Part shown: positions 1-8,302 of the stretch, one piece after another
Layout of the letters: each line of letters starts with the position of its first letter
How positions within the stretch are numbered: the stretch's first letter is position 1
NCBI RefSeq assembly: GCF_900220985.1
Contig: NZ_OCPC01000004.1
Location: 248,001-312,000, forward strand
Source of the DNA: Parahoeflea halophila
GTDB taxonomy: Bacteria > Pseudomonadota > Alphaproteobacteria > Rhizobiales > Rhizobiaceae
DNA length: 64,000 nucleotides
Reading direction: 5' to 3'
The notes under the pieces: model-generated
Seen by the model: only the letters and a program-made list of their open reading frames with translations
Told to the model about the DNA's origin: nothing
Databases searched by the model: none
Position numbers and translations under genes: made by a program

Positions 1-1
1 C

Positions 2-937
2 GAGATGAAGGACATCATGAAACACAGCCATGCGGTGCGGCTGGGGCTGCGCCACGTCAAGGGATTTGGCGAGGCCGAAGCCCTGCAGCTCATGCAGAAC
101 CGCGGCCGCGGCTATGACAGTGTCCGCGATCTGTGGATGCGCTCGGGCCTGCCACGCCGTGCCATCGAGCAACTGGCCGAAGCCGATTGCTTCCGCTCCA
201 TCGGGCTCGATCGCCGCGATGCGCTGTGGGCGGTCAAGGCGCTCGACCCGCTCTCCAGCGCCGAGCGGCTGCCGCTGTTCGCGCTTGCCGACGGTCACGA
301 TCTGCAGAAGGAGCCCGATGTCGACCTGCCACCGATGCCGCTGGGCGAGCAGGTGATCAATGATTACCAGTCATTGTCCTTCTCATTGAAGGCGCACCCG
401 ATGTCCTTCCTGCGCGAACGGCTTGCGGGCAAGGGATGCCGGCTGAATGTCGATCTGGAAAAAATCCGCTCCGGCAGGGTGGTCAAGGTGGCGGGGCTCG
501 TGCTGGTCAGGCAGCGCCCGGGCTCGGCCAAAGGGGTGGTGTTCGAGACCATCGAGGACGAGACCGGCGTCGCCAACATCATTGTCTGGCCCAAGGTGTT
601 CGAGAAGTTCCGCGCCATCGTGCTCGGCAGCCGCTGCATCGGTGTGCGCGGCAGGCTGCAGAACGAGCAGGGCGTCATCCATGTGGTGGCCGAATATCTC
701 GAGGACCTGACCCCGATCATGGCGCAGATTTCCGACATGGCGGGCGAGATGGGCGGGCTTGCCAATGCCGATGAGGTTCGCCGTCCGATTGACGATATGC
801 GCGGCCGCGACCGCAAGCCCGCAGCCCAGATCATCAGGCTGATCCGGGATGCGCCGGAGCTGCGCCAGGATTACGAAGAAATGGCAAGTGTCAGGGCCGC
901 GGGCCGGGCCTTGCCGAAAGGCCGCAATTTTCACTGA
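2..937 (+). CDS. dnaE2: Error-prone DNA polymerase DnaE2, C-terminal part (5' truncated by window edge)
   Basis: About 311 residues of the C-terminus of a DnaE-type replicative polymerase alpha subunit. The visible part has a helix-hairpin-helix stretch (GLRHVKGFGEAEA near the start) followed by an OB-fold nucleic-acid-binding region (VKVAGLVLVRQRPGSAKG to VIHVVAEYLEDL). The tail ALPKGRNFH resembles the end of DnaE2 and differs from housekeeping DnaE1. DnaE2 normally acts with ImuA and ImuB in SOS-induced translesion synthesis; those genes would lie upstream, outside the window. The reading frame is open through the window edge, so the true start is not visible. The assignment rests on recognition of family sequence. 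Confidence 0.9.
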   Translation, partial: EMKDIMKHSHAVRLGLRHVKGFGEAEALQLMQNRGRGYDSVRDLWMRSGLPRRAIEQLAEADCFRSIGLDRRDALWAVKALDPLSSAERLPLFALADGHDLQKEPDVDLPPMPLGEQVINDYQSLSFSLKAHPMSFLRERLAGKGCRLNVDLEKIRSGRVVKVAGLVLVRQRPGSAKGVVFETIEDETGVANIIVWPKVFEKFRAIVLGSRCIGVRGRLQNEQGVIHVVAEYLEDLTPIMAQISDMAGEMGGLANADEVRRPIDDMRGRDRKPAAQIIRLIRDAPELRQDYEEMASVRAAGRALPKGRNFH

Positions 938-1032
938 CGCCGGCTGCGCCGATCGAGGGCACCGCGCATGTCCATCACCGTTGACGTTTCGCTCACGCTT
1001 CGCATCACGATGATGATTGCGCCCGCTGTCGT

Positions 1033-1212
1033 TTCATCACGCTGCCGCCTGGACTCAACCCTTTGATCATATCTGGCATTACCGGTGAATCGATCCTGAG
1101 AATAGTCTGGCAGGTGATCCCGTTCGCATGTTTCATGCTGATCGTGGTTTTGCTCGTTGCCTTAGTACCCGCGTTGTCCGCCACGCTGCTGCCTGCAATC
1201 TCTCAACAGGAG
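1033..1212 (+). pseudogene. Decayed C-terminal tail of a TRAP transporter large permease (DctM/HpsM-like)
   Basis: In the frame that reads through position 1063, residues LPPGLNPLIISGITGES and then IVWQVIPFACFML match the highly characteristic end of TRAP DctM permeases, which typically read TPPVGLNLFVASGIAG followed by a proline-containing last membrane helix. A hydrophobic helix ending in LLPAI follows. No DctM-like residues are recognisable upstream of about 1033, the signature has lost a residue, and the frame runs on into the next gene without a proper stop. It sits directly before the hpsN-like gene, where described DHPS clusters can carry a TRAP transporter (hpsKLM). I read it as the relic of such a permease left by a deletion next to dnaE2. 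Confidence 0.55.
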
Positions 1213-1222
1213 GACCGGAGAC

Positions 1223-2539
1223 ATGTCAAGCACCTATCTCAAGAAAGCCGCAAGAACCTCGACCTCTGACTCCGGTTCCGTCCGCGAAACGGTTCAGGCG
1301 ATTCTTGACGAGATCGAAGCCGGCGGCGAGGCGGCAGCCCGCAGCTATGCCGAGAAATTCGACCGCTACACCGGCAACATCAAGGTTACCCGCGAGGAGA
1401 TCGACGCGGCAGCGGCAAGCCTGCCACAGAAGCTCAAGGACGACATCCGCTTTGCCCATGACAATGTGCGCAAGTTCGCCGAAGCCCAGAAGAAAACGCT
1501 CACCGACATCGAGATCGAGATCGTGCCGGGCCTTGTCGCCGGGCAGAAGACCATCCCGATCGAGGCTGCCGGCTGTTATGTGCCCGGTGGCCGCTACAGC
1601 CATGTCGCCTCGGCCATTATGACCGTGACCACGGCTAAGGTTGCCGGCTGCAGGCACATCACCGTCTGTTCGCCGCCGCGCCCTGAAGTCGGCGTGCATC
1701 CGGCAATTCTCTACACCGCCGATATTTGTGGCGCCGATACGATCCTCGCCATGGGAGGGGTCCAGGGCGTGGCCTCGATGGCCTTCGGTCTGTTCGACGT
1801 GCCGTCCGCGGGCATTCTGGTCGGCCCCGGCAACCAGTTCGTCGCCGAAGCCAAGCGCATCCTGTTCGGCCGCGTCGGCATCGACATGTTTGCGGGCCCG
1901 ACCGACAGCCTGATCCTGGCCGACAGACATGCAGATCCGGAGATAGTCGCAGCCGACCTCGTCGGTCAGGCCGAGCACGGCTACAACTCACCGGTCTGGC
2001 TCGTCACCGACGACCGCGAACTGGCCGAAACGGTTATGGAGCTCGTCCCCAGGCACATCGCGACATTGCCCGACCTCAACCGCGACAACGCCGAAGCCGC
2101 CTGGCGTGATTTCGCCGAAATTATTCTCTGCGACAGCCGTGAGGAAATGGCCGCGACATCGGATGACTATGCGCCCGAGCACCTCACCGTTCAGGCTGCC
2201 GATCTCGATTGGTGGCTGGGCCGGCTTGGCTGTTATGGCTCGCTGTTTCTCGGCGAGGAAACCACTGTCGCCTTCGGCGACAAGGCTTCGGGTCCCAACC
2301 ACGTGCTGCCGACTTCCGGAGCCGCGCGCTACACCGGCGGGCTGTCGGTGCACAAGTTCATGAAAATCGTCACCTGGCAGCGCGCCACCCGCGACGGCGC
2401 CCGGCCGATTGCCGAGGCGACGGCCCGGATCTCGCGGCTCGAGGGCATGGAAGGCCACGCCCGCACCGCCGACATCAGATTGCGCAAATATTTCCCCGGC
2501 GAGAACTTCGATCTCTCCGGCACCGGACAGGATATCTGA
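1223..2539 (+). CDS. hpsN: Histidinol-dehydrogenase-like sulfopropanediol 3-dehydrogenase (HpsN-like)
   Basis: A 438-residue member of the HisD superfamily. HpsN oxidises (R)-2,3-dihydroxypropane-1-sulfonate (DHPS) to sulfolactate with two NAD. The zinc ligands of HisD are recognisable at Gln249, His252, Asp353 and His412, and the catalytic Glu-His pair at 319-320 (APEHL). The stretch GPNHVLPTSGAARYTGG replaces the GTNHVLPTYG usual in true HisD. It is not in a his operon: it is followed by an SDR and a zinc alcohol dehydrogenase, the arrangement of hpsNOP. A strong AGGAGG lies at 1208-1213, nine bases before the ATG. True histidinol dehydrogenase is the main alternative; substrate specificity cannot be proven from sequence alone. 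Confidence 0.75.
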   Translation: MSSTYLKKAARTSTSDSGSVRETVQAILDEIEAGGEAAARSYAEKFDRYTGNIKVTREEIDAAAASLPQKLKDDIRFAHDNVRKFAEAQKKTLTDIEIEIVPGLVAGQKTIPIEAAGCYVPGGRYSHVASAIMTVTTAKVAGCRHITVCSPPRPEVGVHPAILYTADICGADTILAMGGVQGVASMAFGLFDVPSAGILVGPGNQFVAEAKRILFGRVGIDMFAGPTDSLILADRHADPEIVAADLVGQAEHGYNSPVWLVTDDRELAETVMELVPRHIATLPDLNRDNAEAAWRDFAEIILCDSREEMAATSDDYAPEHLTVQAADLDWWLGRLGCYGSLFLGEETTVAFGDKASGPNHVLPTSGAARYTGGLSVHKFMKIVTWQRATRDGARPIAEATARISRLEGMEGHARTADIRLRKYFPGENFDLSGTGQDI

Positions 2540-2540
2540 G

Positions 2541-3299
2541 ATGCACGGCAGCAACCTGTTCGATCTGACCGGCCGCGTCGCACTGGTGACCGGGGCAAGT
2601 TCCGGGCTGGGGCGAGCCGCCGCAAGCTTTCTGGTCCGGGCCGGTGCGAAGGTGGTCGGCGTGGCGCGCCGTGCCGAAGCGCTCGAGCAATGGCGGAGCG
2701 AAGCCGGCGGCGAAACCGCGGCCCTTGCTGCCGATCTCGCAACAGAAATCGACCTTGCCGCACTCGCCGGCAGGGTTGCCGATCCGTTCGGTCCACCGGA
2801 TATCCTGATCAATGCCGCTGGTCTCAATTTGCGCCAATCGGCAGATCAGGTGACGCAAGAAGGCTGGGCAAAAACCATTGGCCTCAACCTCACGGTTCCG
2901 TTTTTCCTGGCCCAGGCACTGGTCCCCGCCATGCGCGAGAAGCGCTGGGGCCGGATCATCAATTTTGCCTCGCTGCAATCGCGCCGGGCATTTACGAACG
3001 GCATCGCCTATGGCGCATCCAAGGGCGGTGTCGAGCAGATGACCCGCGCCATGGCCGAGGCCTGGTCGCGCGACGGTATCAACGCAAATGCACTTGCGCC
3101 CGGGTTCTTTCCCACCGAACTCACCGGCCCGGTCTTCGCCGACAAGGAGGTGTCCGCCCGGCATGCCGCATCCACCTGCATTGGCCGCAATGGTAAGGTG
3201 GCGGACATTGAGGGACCACTGCTGTTTCTGGCCTCCGGCGCCTCGGCCTATGTCACTGGCCAGGTACTCTTCGTGGACGGAGGATACACCGCCAAATGA
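2541..3299 (+). CDS. hpsO: SDR family oxidoreductase, putative DHPS 2-dehydrogenase (HpsO-like)
   Basis: A 252-residue classical short-chain dehydrogenase. The cofactor motif TGASSGLG is at 17-24, NAAG at 91-94, catalytic Ser at 144, and Tyr157 with Lys161 form YxxxK. The ATG lies one base after the hpsN stop, so the pair is almost certainly co-translated; an in-frame extension into hpsN is unlikely. In described hps clusters HpsO and HpsP interconvert the DHPS enantiomers through a 2-keto intermediate so that HpsN can act on the R form. The specific role here is inferred from gene order; the SDR assignment itself is firm. Confidence 0.72.
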   Translation: MHGSNLFDLTGRVALVTGASSGLGRAAASFLVRAGAKVVGVARRAEALEQWRSEAGGETAALAADLATEIDLAALAGRVADPFGPPDILINAAGLNLRQSADQVTQEGWAKTIGLNLTVPFFLAQALVPAMREKRWGRIINFASLQSRRAFTNGIAYGASKGGVEQMTRAMAEAWSRDGINANALAPGFFPTELTGPVFADKEVSARHAASTCIGRNGKVADIEGPLLFLASGASAYVTGQVLFVDGGYTAK

Positions 3300-4288
3300 A
3301 AGCGCTCGTCTACACCGCGCCTGAACGCCTCGTCTATCGCGAACAACCTGCGCCTGTGCTTCCCGTCGGGGAATGCCTCGTCCGGGTCGAGGCGGTGGGC
3401 ATCTGCGGCTCAGACATGCATGCCTATCTCGGGCATGACGAACGGCGGCCTGCGCCGCTGATTCTCGGCCATGAAGCGGCCGGGGTGGTGGTTGACGGGC
3501 CGGGTAAGGGCAGCCGGGTCACGATCAATCCGCTTGCTACCTGTGGCAAATGTCGCGCCTGCCGGGAAGGCCGCAACAATCTCTGCCCCGAGCGTCAAAT
3601 CCTGTCGATGGCGCCGCGTCAGGGGGCATTTGCCGAACTCATTGCCATCCCGCCGGAAAATCTGGTTGAGGTGCCCGACCATGTTTCCTTCGAGACGGCA
3701 TGCCTGGCCGAGCCGTTGGCCTGCGGCTGGCACGCCATGCGCCTGGGCGCGCACGCACTGGGTGGCCTTCTGGATACCAAGTGCCTCGTCATCGGCGGCG
3801 GCGCCATTGGCCTCGGCGCCGCATTGGCGCTGAAAGCCAACAGCGTCGCCGACGTCACCATCAGCGAAGCCAATCAGCGCCGGGTTCCGGCCTTGACCTC
3901 GGCCGGTGATTTCCACGTCATTACGCCGGATGACATTCTGGGCCAGGAACCCGGCGGTTATGATCTGGTGATTGATGGCGTCGGCTTTTCAGCAACAAGG
4001 GCAGCAGCCAGCCGCGCCGTCCGGCCCGGTGGTATCATCGTTCACATCGGTCTAGGAGACGCCATTGACGGGCTCGACATCCGCCGCATGACCTTGCAGG
4101 AAGTCAGCTTCATTGGAGCCTACACCTACACACCGCAGGATTTTCGTGACACCGCCGCAGCCATTTTCGATGGCCGTTTCGGAAACCTCGACTGGGCCGA
4201 ATGTCGCGCGCTTGAAGAGGGCGCCGAAGCCTTCGCCGATATCCGGGCCGGCCGGGCGGCTGCGCCAAAGATTATCCTAAGGCCATGA
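3296..4288 (+). CDS. hpsP: Zinc-dependent alcohol dehydrogenase, putative DHPS 2-dehydrogenase (HpsP-like)
   Basis: A 330-residue medium-chain dehydrogenase. Catalytic zinc ligands are Cys37 and the His59-Glu60 pair, with Glu139 as possible further ligand. The structural zinc lobe has Cys83, Cys86, Cys89 and Cys97, and the Rossmann motif GGGAIGLG is at 167-174. It overlaps the SDR gene by four bases (ATGA), so hpsN, hpsO and hpsP form a tight translational unit. The predicted partner role is DHPS racemisation with HpsO. A sorbitol/threonine-dehydrogenase-like polyol function is the alternative if the cassette is not for DHPS. Confidence 0.7.
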   Translation: MKALVYTAPERLVYREQPAPVLPVGECLVRVEAVGICGSDMHAYLGHDERRPAPLILGHEAAGVVVDGPGKGSRVTINPLATCGKCRACREGRNNLCPERQILSMAPRQGAFAELIAIPPENLVEVPDHVSFETACLAEPLACGWHAMRLGAHALGGLLDTKCLVIGGGAIGLGAALALKANSVADVTISEANQRRVPALTSAGDFHVITPDDILGQEPGGYDLVIDGVGFSATRAAASRAVRPGGIIVHIGLGDAIDGLDIRRMTLQEVSFIGAYTYTPQDFRDTAAAIFDGRFGNLDWAECRALEEGAEAFADIRAGRAAAPKIILRP

Positions 4289-4436
4289 ATGGGTGTCTTG
4301 CCCAACCGGGGCAGGCGATATGGACAGTCTCAGGAGATGCCACGCTACTATCGAATGTTGATGATGCGTATTACGCTGGGTGCAGCTCGTCCGGTCGGTT
4401 CGTTTTGATAATTCTTTGATTTGCGGAGCTTAATAA

Positions 4437-5438
4437 ATGGCCATTTCCGATCTGCAGGCGCGCGCCCGTAGCCTGTTTCCCGGTCTGCTGCTGGCCTTGA
4501 CGATTGCCGCTGCCGCAAAATTCCTTTCGGAGCATTACATCGCGCCGGTCATGCTGTTTGCGCTGCTGATCGGTATGGCCTTCAACTTCATGGCAGACCA
4601 GGACCGGACCGCAGAGGGCGTCGTTTTCGCTTCCAAGACCCTGCTCCGGCTCGGTATCGTGCTGCTGGGTGCGCGCATTACACTTGGTGATATCGCTGGC
4701 ATCGGAACCTCCGGACTGGCCACGGTGGCGGCACTGATGGCGCTCACCATCGGCTTCGGCTTTGTCTGCGCCAGACTGTTTTCGCGCGGCTGGCGTTTTG
4801 CCGTTCTGACCGGCGGCGCCGTCGCCATCTGCGGCGCATCGGCAGCACTGGCTCTGGCAGCCGTCATTCCGGCCAATGACAAGACCGAGCGCAATGTGCT
4901 GTTTACGGTGGTGGCTGTCACCACGCTGTCGACCATCGCCATGATCATCTATCCAGTCCTTTTTGGCCTGGCCGGATTGAGCGACGCACAGAGCGGTTTT
5001 CTCATCGGCGCCACAATCCATGACGTGGCCCAGGTGGTGGGGGCCGGGTATTCGATTTCGACCGAAGCCGGCGACACCGCGACCATCGTAAAGCTGCTGC
5101 GTGTAACACTCTTGCCCGTGGTCCTGATCATTGTTGCCTTGGCCACCGCGCGCCGCGAAACCGGTTTCTCCCAGGTGCGATTACCGCTCTTCGTGGTCGG
5201 CTTTGGCACTGTCACGATCGCCAACAGCACCGGCCTGCTCCCGTCAGCAGTTGGAGGCTTTCTGGTCGATGCCTCGTCCTGGTTGCTGATCATCGCCATT
5301 TCGGCGCTGGGCGTGCGCACCAACATGAAGGCGATGATGGAGCTGGGCTGGCGGCATGTAGCTGTCATCGTGGTTGAAACACTGTTTCTCCTGACACTGG
5401 CCTGGGCGGCAGTCTCGCTCGGACTTGCAGGACTCTGA
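4437..5438 (+). CDS. YeiH/TauZ/SuyZ family putative sulfate (sulfite) exporter
   Basis: A 333-residue polytopic membrane protein of the UPF0324 (COG2855) family with roughly ten hydrophobic segments. Recognisable family stretches are LRLGIVLLGARITL and GGAVAICGASAALA, plus FLIGATIHDVAQVVGAG. Members named TauZ or SuyZ occur beside taurine and sulfolactate degradation genes and are proposed to export the sulfite or sulfate released from sulfonates. The position 148 bases after hpsP on the same strand supports that role here. GGAG at 4425-4428 precedes the ATG by eight bases. Substrate and direction of transport are inferred from context. Confidence 0.75.
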   Translation: MAISDLQARARSLFPGLLLALTIAAAAKFLSEHYIAPVMLFALLIGMAFNFMADQDRTAEGVVFASKTLLRLGIVLLGARITLGDIAGIGTSGLATVAALMALTIGFGFVCARLFSRGWRFAVLTGGAVAICGASAALALAAVIPANDKTERNVLFTVVAVTTLSTIAMIIYPVLFGLAGLSDAQSGFLIGATIHDVAQVVGAGYSISTEAGDTATIVKLLRVTLLPVVLIIVALATARRETGFSQVRLPLFVVGFGTVTIANSTGLLPSAVGGFLVDASSWLLIIAISALGVRTNMKAMMELGWRHVAVIVVETLFLLTLAWAAVSLGLAGL

Positions 5439-5530
5439 CAGCCGGTTCGCTATCCATATCGCCGTTTTTGCGTCGGTTCAGCTCGGCAGAAAGCCGTAAA
5501 AATGGCCCGCACTACTGCCGCCGCAAGTGC

Positions 5531-5577
5531 TTGACACACCCAGGCCCCTGTGTCCTCAATGAACCTTTCACAGGGGC
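5531..5577 (+). promoter_or_regulatory. Candidate promoter with inverted-repeat operator before the peptide transporter operon
   Basis: A TTGACA hexamer sits at 5531-5536. It is followed by a perfect 9-bp inverted repeat, GCCCCTGTG at 5544-5552 and CACAGGGGC at 5569-5577, that covers the place where a -10 would fall. The binding-protein gene starts 64 bases downstream. This arrangement would suit a repressor site, but a good -10 hexamer is not obvious and the repeat could instead form an RNA hairpin. Confidence 0.4.
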
Positions 5578-5641
5578 GACAAGGAGAACATACCGCGCCT
5601 GCACGCTGTGAAGACAGGGAACCTCAACTGGGAACGGTATC

Positions 5642-7237
5642 ATGAAACAATTTCAGAGAGTTATCGCGGCAGGGCTGCTATGCGCTGCTGCAGCCTTTGC
5701 GCCGGTCGCGGCACAGGCTGAGACGCCGGCCGACACCCTTATCCAGGCTTGGGCAATTGACGACATCATAACGCTTGACCCGGCTGAAGTGTTCGAGTTT
5801 TCGGCATCGGAAATCCTCGGCAACGCCTACCAGGGCCTCGTCGGATACAACGTCAATGATGTCTCCGAGATCTTCGGTGTGGTGGCCGAGAAGTGGGACA
5901 TCTCCGAGGACGGCAAGACCTTCACCTTTACCATCCGCCCGGGCATGAAGTTTGCGTCGGGCAACCCGATTACCGCGGATGATGCAGTCTACACCCTGCA
6001 GCGTGTGATCAAGCTCGACAAGTCACCGGCCTTCATTCTCACCCAGTTCGGCTTCAACGCCGACAATGTCGATGCCATGATCCGCAAGACCGGAGACATG
6101 ACTTTCGAGTTCGAGATGGACAAGCCCTATGCGCCGACGCTGGTGCTTTATTGCCTGACGGCGACAGTGGGCTTCATCGTCGACAGCGAACTGGTCAAGA
6201 GCCACGAGGAAGACGGCGATTTCGGCTACAACTGGCTCAAGACCAATTACGCCGGTTCCGGTCCCTTCACCATCCGTGACTGGCGCGCCAACGAAGCCGT
6301 GGTGCTTGAGCGCAACGACAATTATTCCGGTGATGCTCCGGCAATGGCGCGCGCCATCTATCGCCACATTCCCGAAACCGCGACCCAGCGGCTATTGCTG
6401 GAGCAGGGCGATATCGACATTGCCCGCAATGTCAGCGCCGAAGAGATCGCGGCCTTGTCGACCAATGCCGACATCGTCATCGAAAGCGGCGTCAAGGGGT
6501 CGATCTACTACCTCGGGCTGAACCAGAAGAACGAAAACCTGGCCAAGCCCGAGGTGCGTCAGGCGATGAAACATCTCGTCGATTACGCGACCATCGCCGA
6601 CACCATCATGAAGGGCAAGGTGGTGCCGCATCAGGCCTTCCTCCCGCGCGGGTTCCTCGGCGCGCTGGAAGACACGCCGTTTTCGCTCGATGTCGAAAAG
6701 GCCAAGAAACTGCTTGCCGAAGCCGGTCTGGCCGATGGTTTTACGGTCACCATGGACACACGCAACACACCTGAAATCACCTCGATGGGTCAGGCCATCC
6801 AGCAGACCATGGCGCAGGCCGGCATCAACATGGAACTGATCCCTGGCGACGGACAACAAACGCTGACCAAGTACCGCGCCCGCAACCACGACATCTACAT
6901 TGGCCGTTGGGGCCCGGACTATCAGGATCCGCACACCAATGCCGATACATTCGCCCGCAATCCCGACAACTCCGATGATGCGGCGTCCAAACCGCTGGCC
7001 TGGCGCAATGCCTGGGATATCCCGGAGATGACGCTCAAGGCCGACGCGGCGATTCTCGAAGCCGACGCGGCCAAGCGCGCCCAGATGTATATCGATCTGC
7101 AAAGAGAACATCAGCAGGTATCGCCCTTTGTCATCATGTTCCAGGAGATCGAGGTTCTGGCACGCCGCAAGAATGTCGAGGGTTTTGTCATTGGGCCATC
7201 GTTCAACGACAACTCTTTCAAGGCCGTGACCAAGTAA
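5642..7237 (+). CDS. Periplasmic substrate-binding protein of a dipeptide/oligopeptide ABC transporter
   Basis: A 531-residue family 5 (SBP_bac_5, DppA/OppA-like) binding protein. Residues 1-26 form a Sec signal peptide ending in AAQA before ETPAD. The typical internal stretch EKWDISEDGKTFTFTIRPGMKF is easily recognised. It heads a five-gene importer followed by a dipeptidase, so small peptides are the likely ligand. Other family ligands, such as glutathione, nickel chelates or opines, cannot be excluded from sequence. The gene is preceded by an inverted repeat at 5544-5577. Confidence 0.88.
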   Translation: MKQFQRVIAAGLLCAAAAFAPVAAQAETPADTLIQAWAIDDIITLDPAEVFEFSASEILGNAYQGLVGYNVNDVSEIFGVVAEKWDISEDGKTFTFTIRPGMKFASGNPITADDAVYTLQRVIKLDKSPAFILTQFGFNADNVDAMIRKTGDMTFEFEMDKPYAPTLVLYCLTATVGFIVDSELVKSHEEDGDFGYNWLKTNYAGSGPFTIRDWRANEAVVLERNDNYSGDAPAMARAIYRHIPETATQRLLLEQGDIDIARNVSAEEIAALSTNADIVIESGVKGSIYYLGLNQKNENLAKPEVRQAMKHLVDYATIADTIMKGKVVPHQAFLPRGFLGALEDTPFSLDVEKAKKLLAEAGLADGFTVTMDTRNTPEITSMGQAIQQTMAQAGINMELIPGDGQQTLTKYRARNHDIYIGRWGPDYQDPHTNADTFARNPDNSDDAASKPLAWRNAWDIPEMTLKADAAILEADAAKRAQMYIDLQREHQQVSPFVIMFQEIEVLARRKNVEGFVIGPSFNDNSFKAVTK

Positions 7238-8302
7238 GTGTCTGCAATCCCCGCTCTAACGGAGGGGCGCCAGCGCGCCCTTCCGGCACTGTTCGGCAAG
7301 GCTTCCCGGCTTCTTGCCACCATAGCCGTGACCATTTTCGGCCTGCTCGTCGTCACCTTCCTGATTGGCCGGGTGGTCCCGGTTGACCCGGTGCTTGCTG
7401 TCGTTGGCGACCGGGCTTCGCAGTCGACCTATGACAAGGCCTTCGTCGAGCTCGGACTTGACCGCCCGCTCTATGTGCAGTTCGGTCTTTATGTCGAGAA
7501 GGCGGTCACCGGTGATTTCGGCGAAAGCCTGCTCACCAAAAAACCGATCATCGATGACATTGCCCGTGCTTTCCCCGCGACGCTTGAACTGGCCACGGTG
7601 GCGATCCTCATCGGCACGCTGCTGGGAATTCCGGTCGGAGTATGGGCCGCCGTCCGGCAGGGCAAGCTGGTTGACCAGGTGGTTCGCATCATCGGGTTGC
7701 TGGGCTACTCGGCGCCGATCTTCTGGCTCGGTCTGCTCGGACTACTGGTGTTTTATGCCAAATGGGGCATTGTCGCCGGCCCCGGCCGCATCGACATTTC
7801 CTACGAATATGCCTTCACCCCCACCACCGGACTGTTTCTTCTCGACACCGCGATGCAGGGTCAATGGGCCGCCTTCCGCAACGTGGTCTCCCACATTGCC
7901 TTGCCCGCAGCACTGCTGGGCTATTTCTCCATGGCCTATATTGCGCGGATGACGCGCAGTTTCATGCTCAACGAGCTGGCGCAGGAATATGTCGTCACGG
8001 CGAGGGTAAAAGGCGTGGCGGAATGGCGCATCATCTGGGTGCATGCGCTCAGGAATGCGGCCGTGCCGCTGGTCACCGTGATCACCCTTTCCTATGCGAG
8101 CCTGCTCGAAGGTTCGGTGTTGACCGAAACCGTCTTCGCTTGGCCCGGCCTAGGTCAGTATCTGACCAATTCGCTGCAGAATGCCGACATGAATGCGGTG
8201 CTCGGCGGCACTCTTCTGATCGGCATCATCTTCGTCGGCCTCAACCTGTTGTCCGATTTCCTCTACACCGTGCTTGATCCCCGGGTCAGGAGGCGCTCAT
8301 GA
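7238..8302 (+). CDS. Dipeptide ABC transporter permease, DppB-like
   Basis: A 354-residue inner-membrane permease of the BPD_transp_1 family with about six transmembrane helices. The N-terminal helix-linker region VDPVLAVVGDRASQSTYDKA is typical of DppB. The EAA coupling loop is visible around TARVKGVAEWRIIWVHALRNA. The GTG start directly abuts the TAA stop of the binding-protein gene, and the 3' end overlaps the next gene by four bases, so the operon is tightly coupled. Confidence 0.9.
   Translation: MSAIPALTEGRQRALPALFGKASRLLATIAVTIFGLLVVTFLIGRVVPVDPVLAVVGDRASQSTYDKAFVELGLDRPLYVQFGLYVEKAVTGDFGESLLTKKPIIDDIARAFPATLELATVAILIGTLLGIPVGVWAAVRQGKLVDQVVRIIGLLGYSAPIFWLGLLGLLVFYAKWGIVAGPGRIDISYEYAFTPTTGLFLLDTAMQGQWAAFRNVVSHIALPAALLGYFSMAYIARMTRSFMLNELAQEYVVTARVKGVAEWRIIWVHALRNAAVPLVTVITLSYASLLEGSVLTETVFAWPGLGQYLTNSLQNADMNAVLGGTLLIGIIFVGLNLLSDFLYTVLDPRVRRRS

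Noticed and set aside
981-990. TTGACGTTT near the dnaE2 end as a further copy of the operator
   Set aside because: Only the first half matches; the second arm is absent and there is no acyl-CoA gene downstream.
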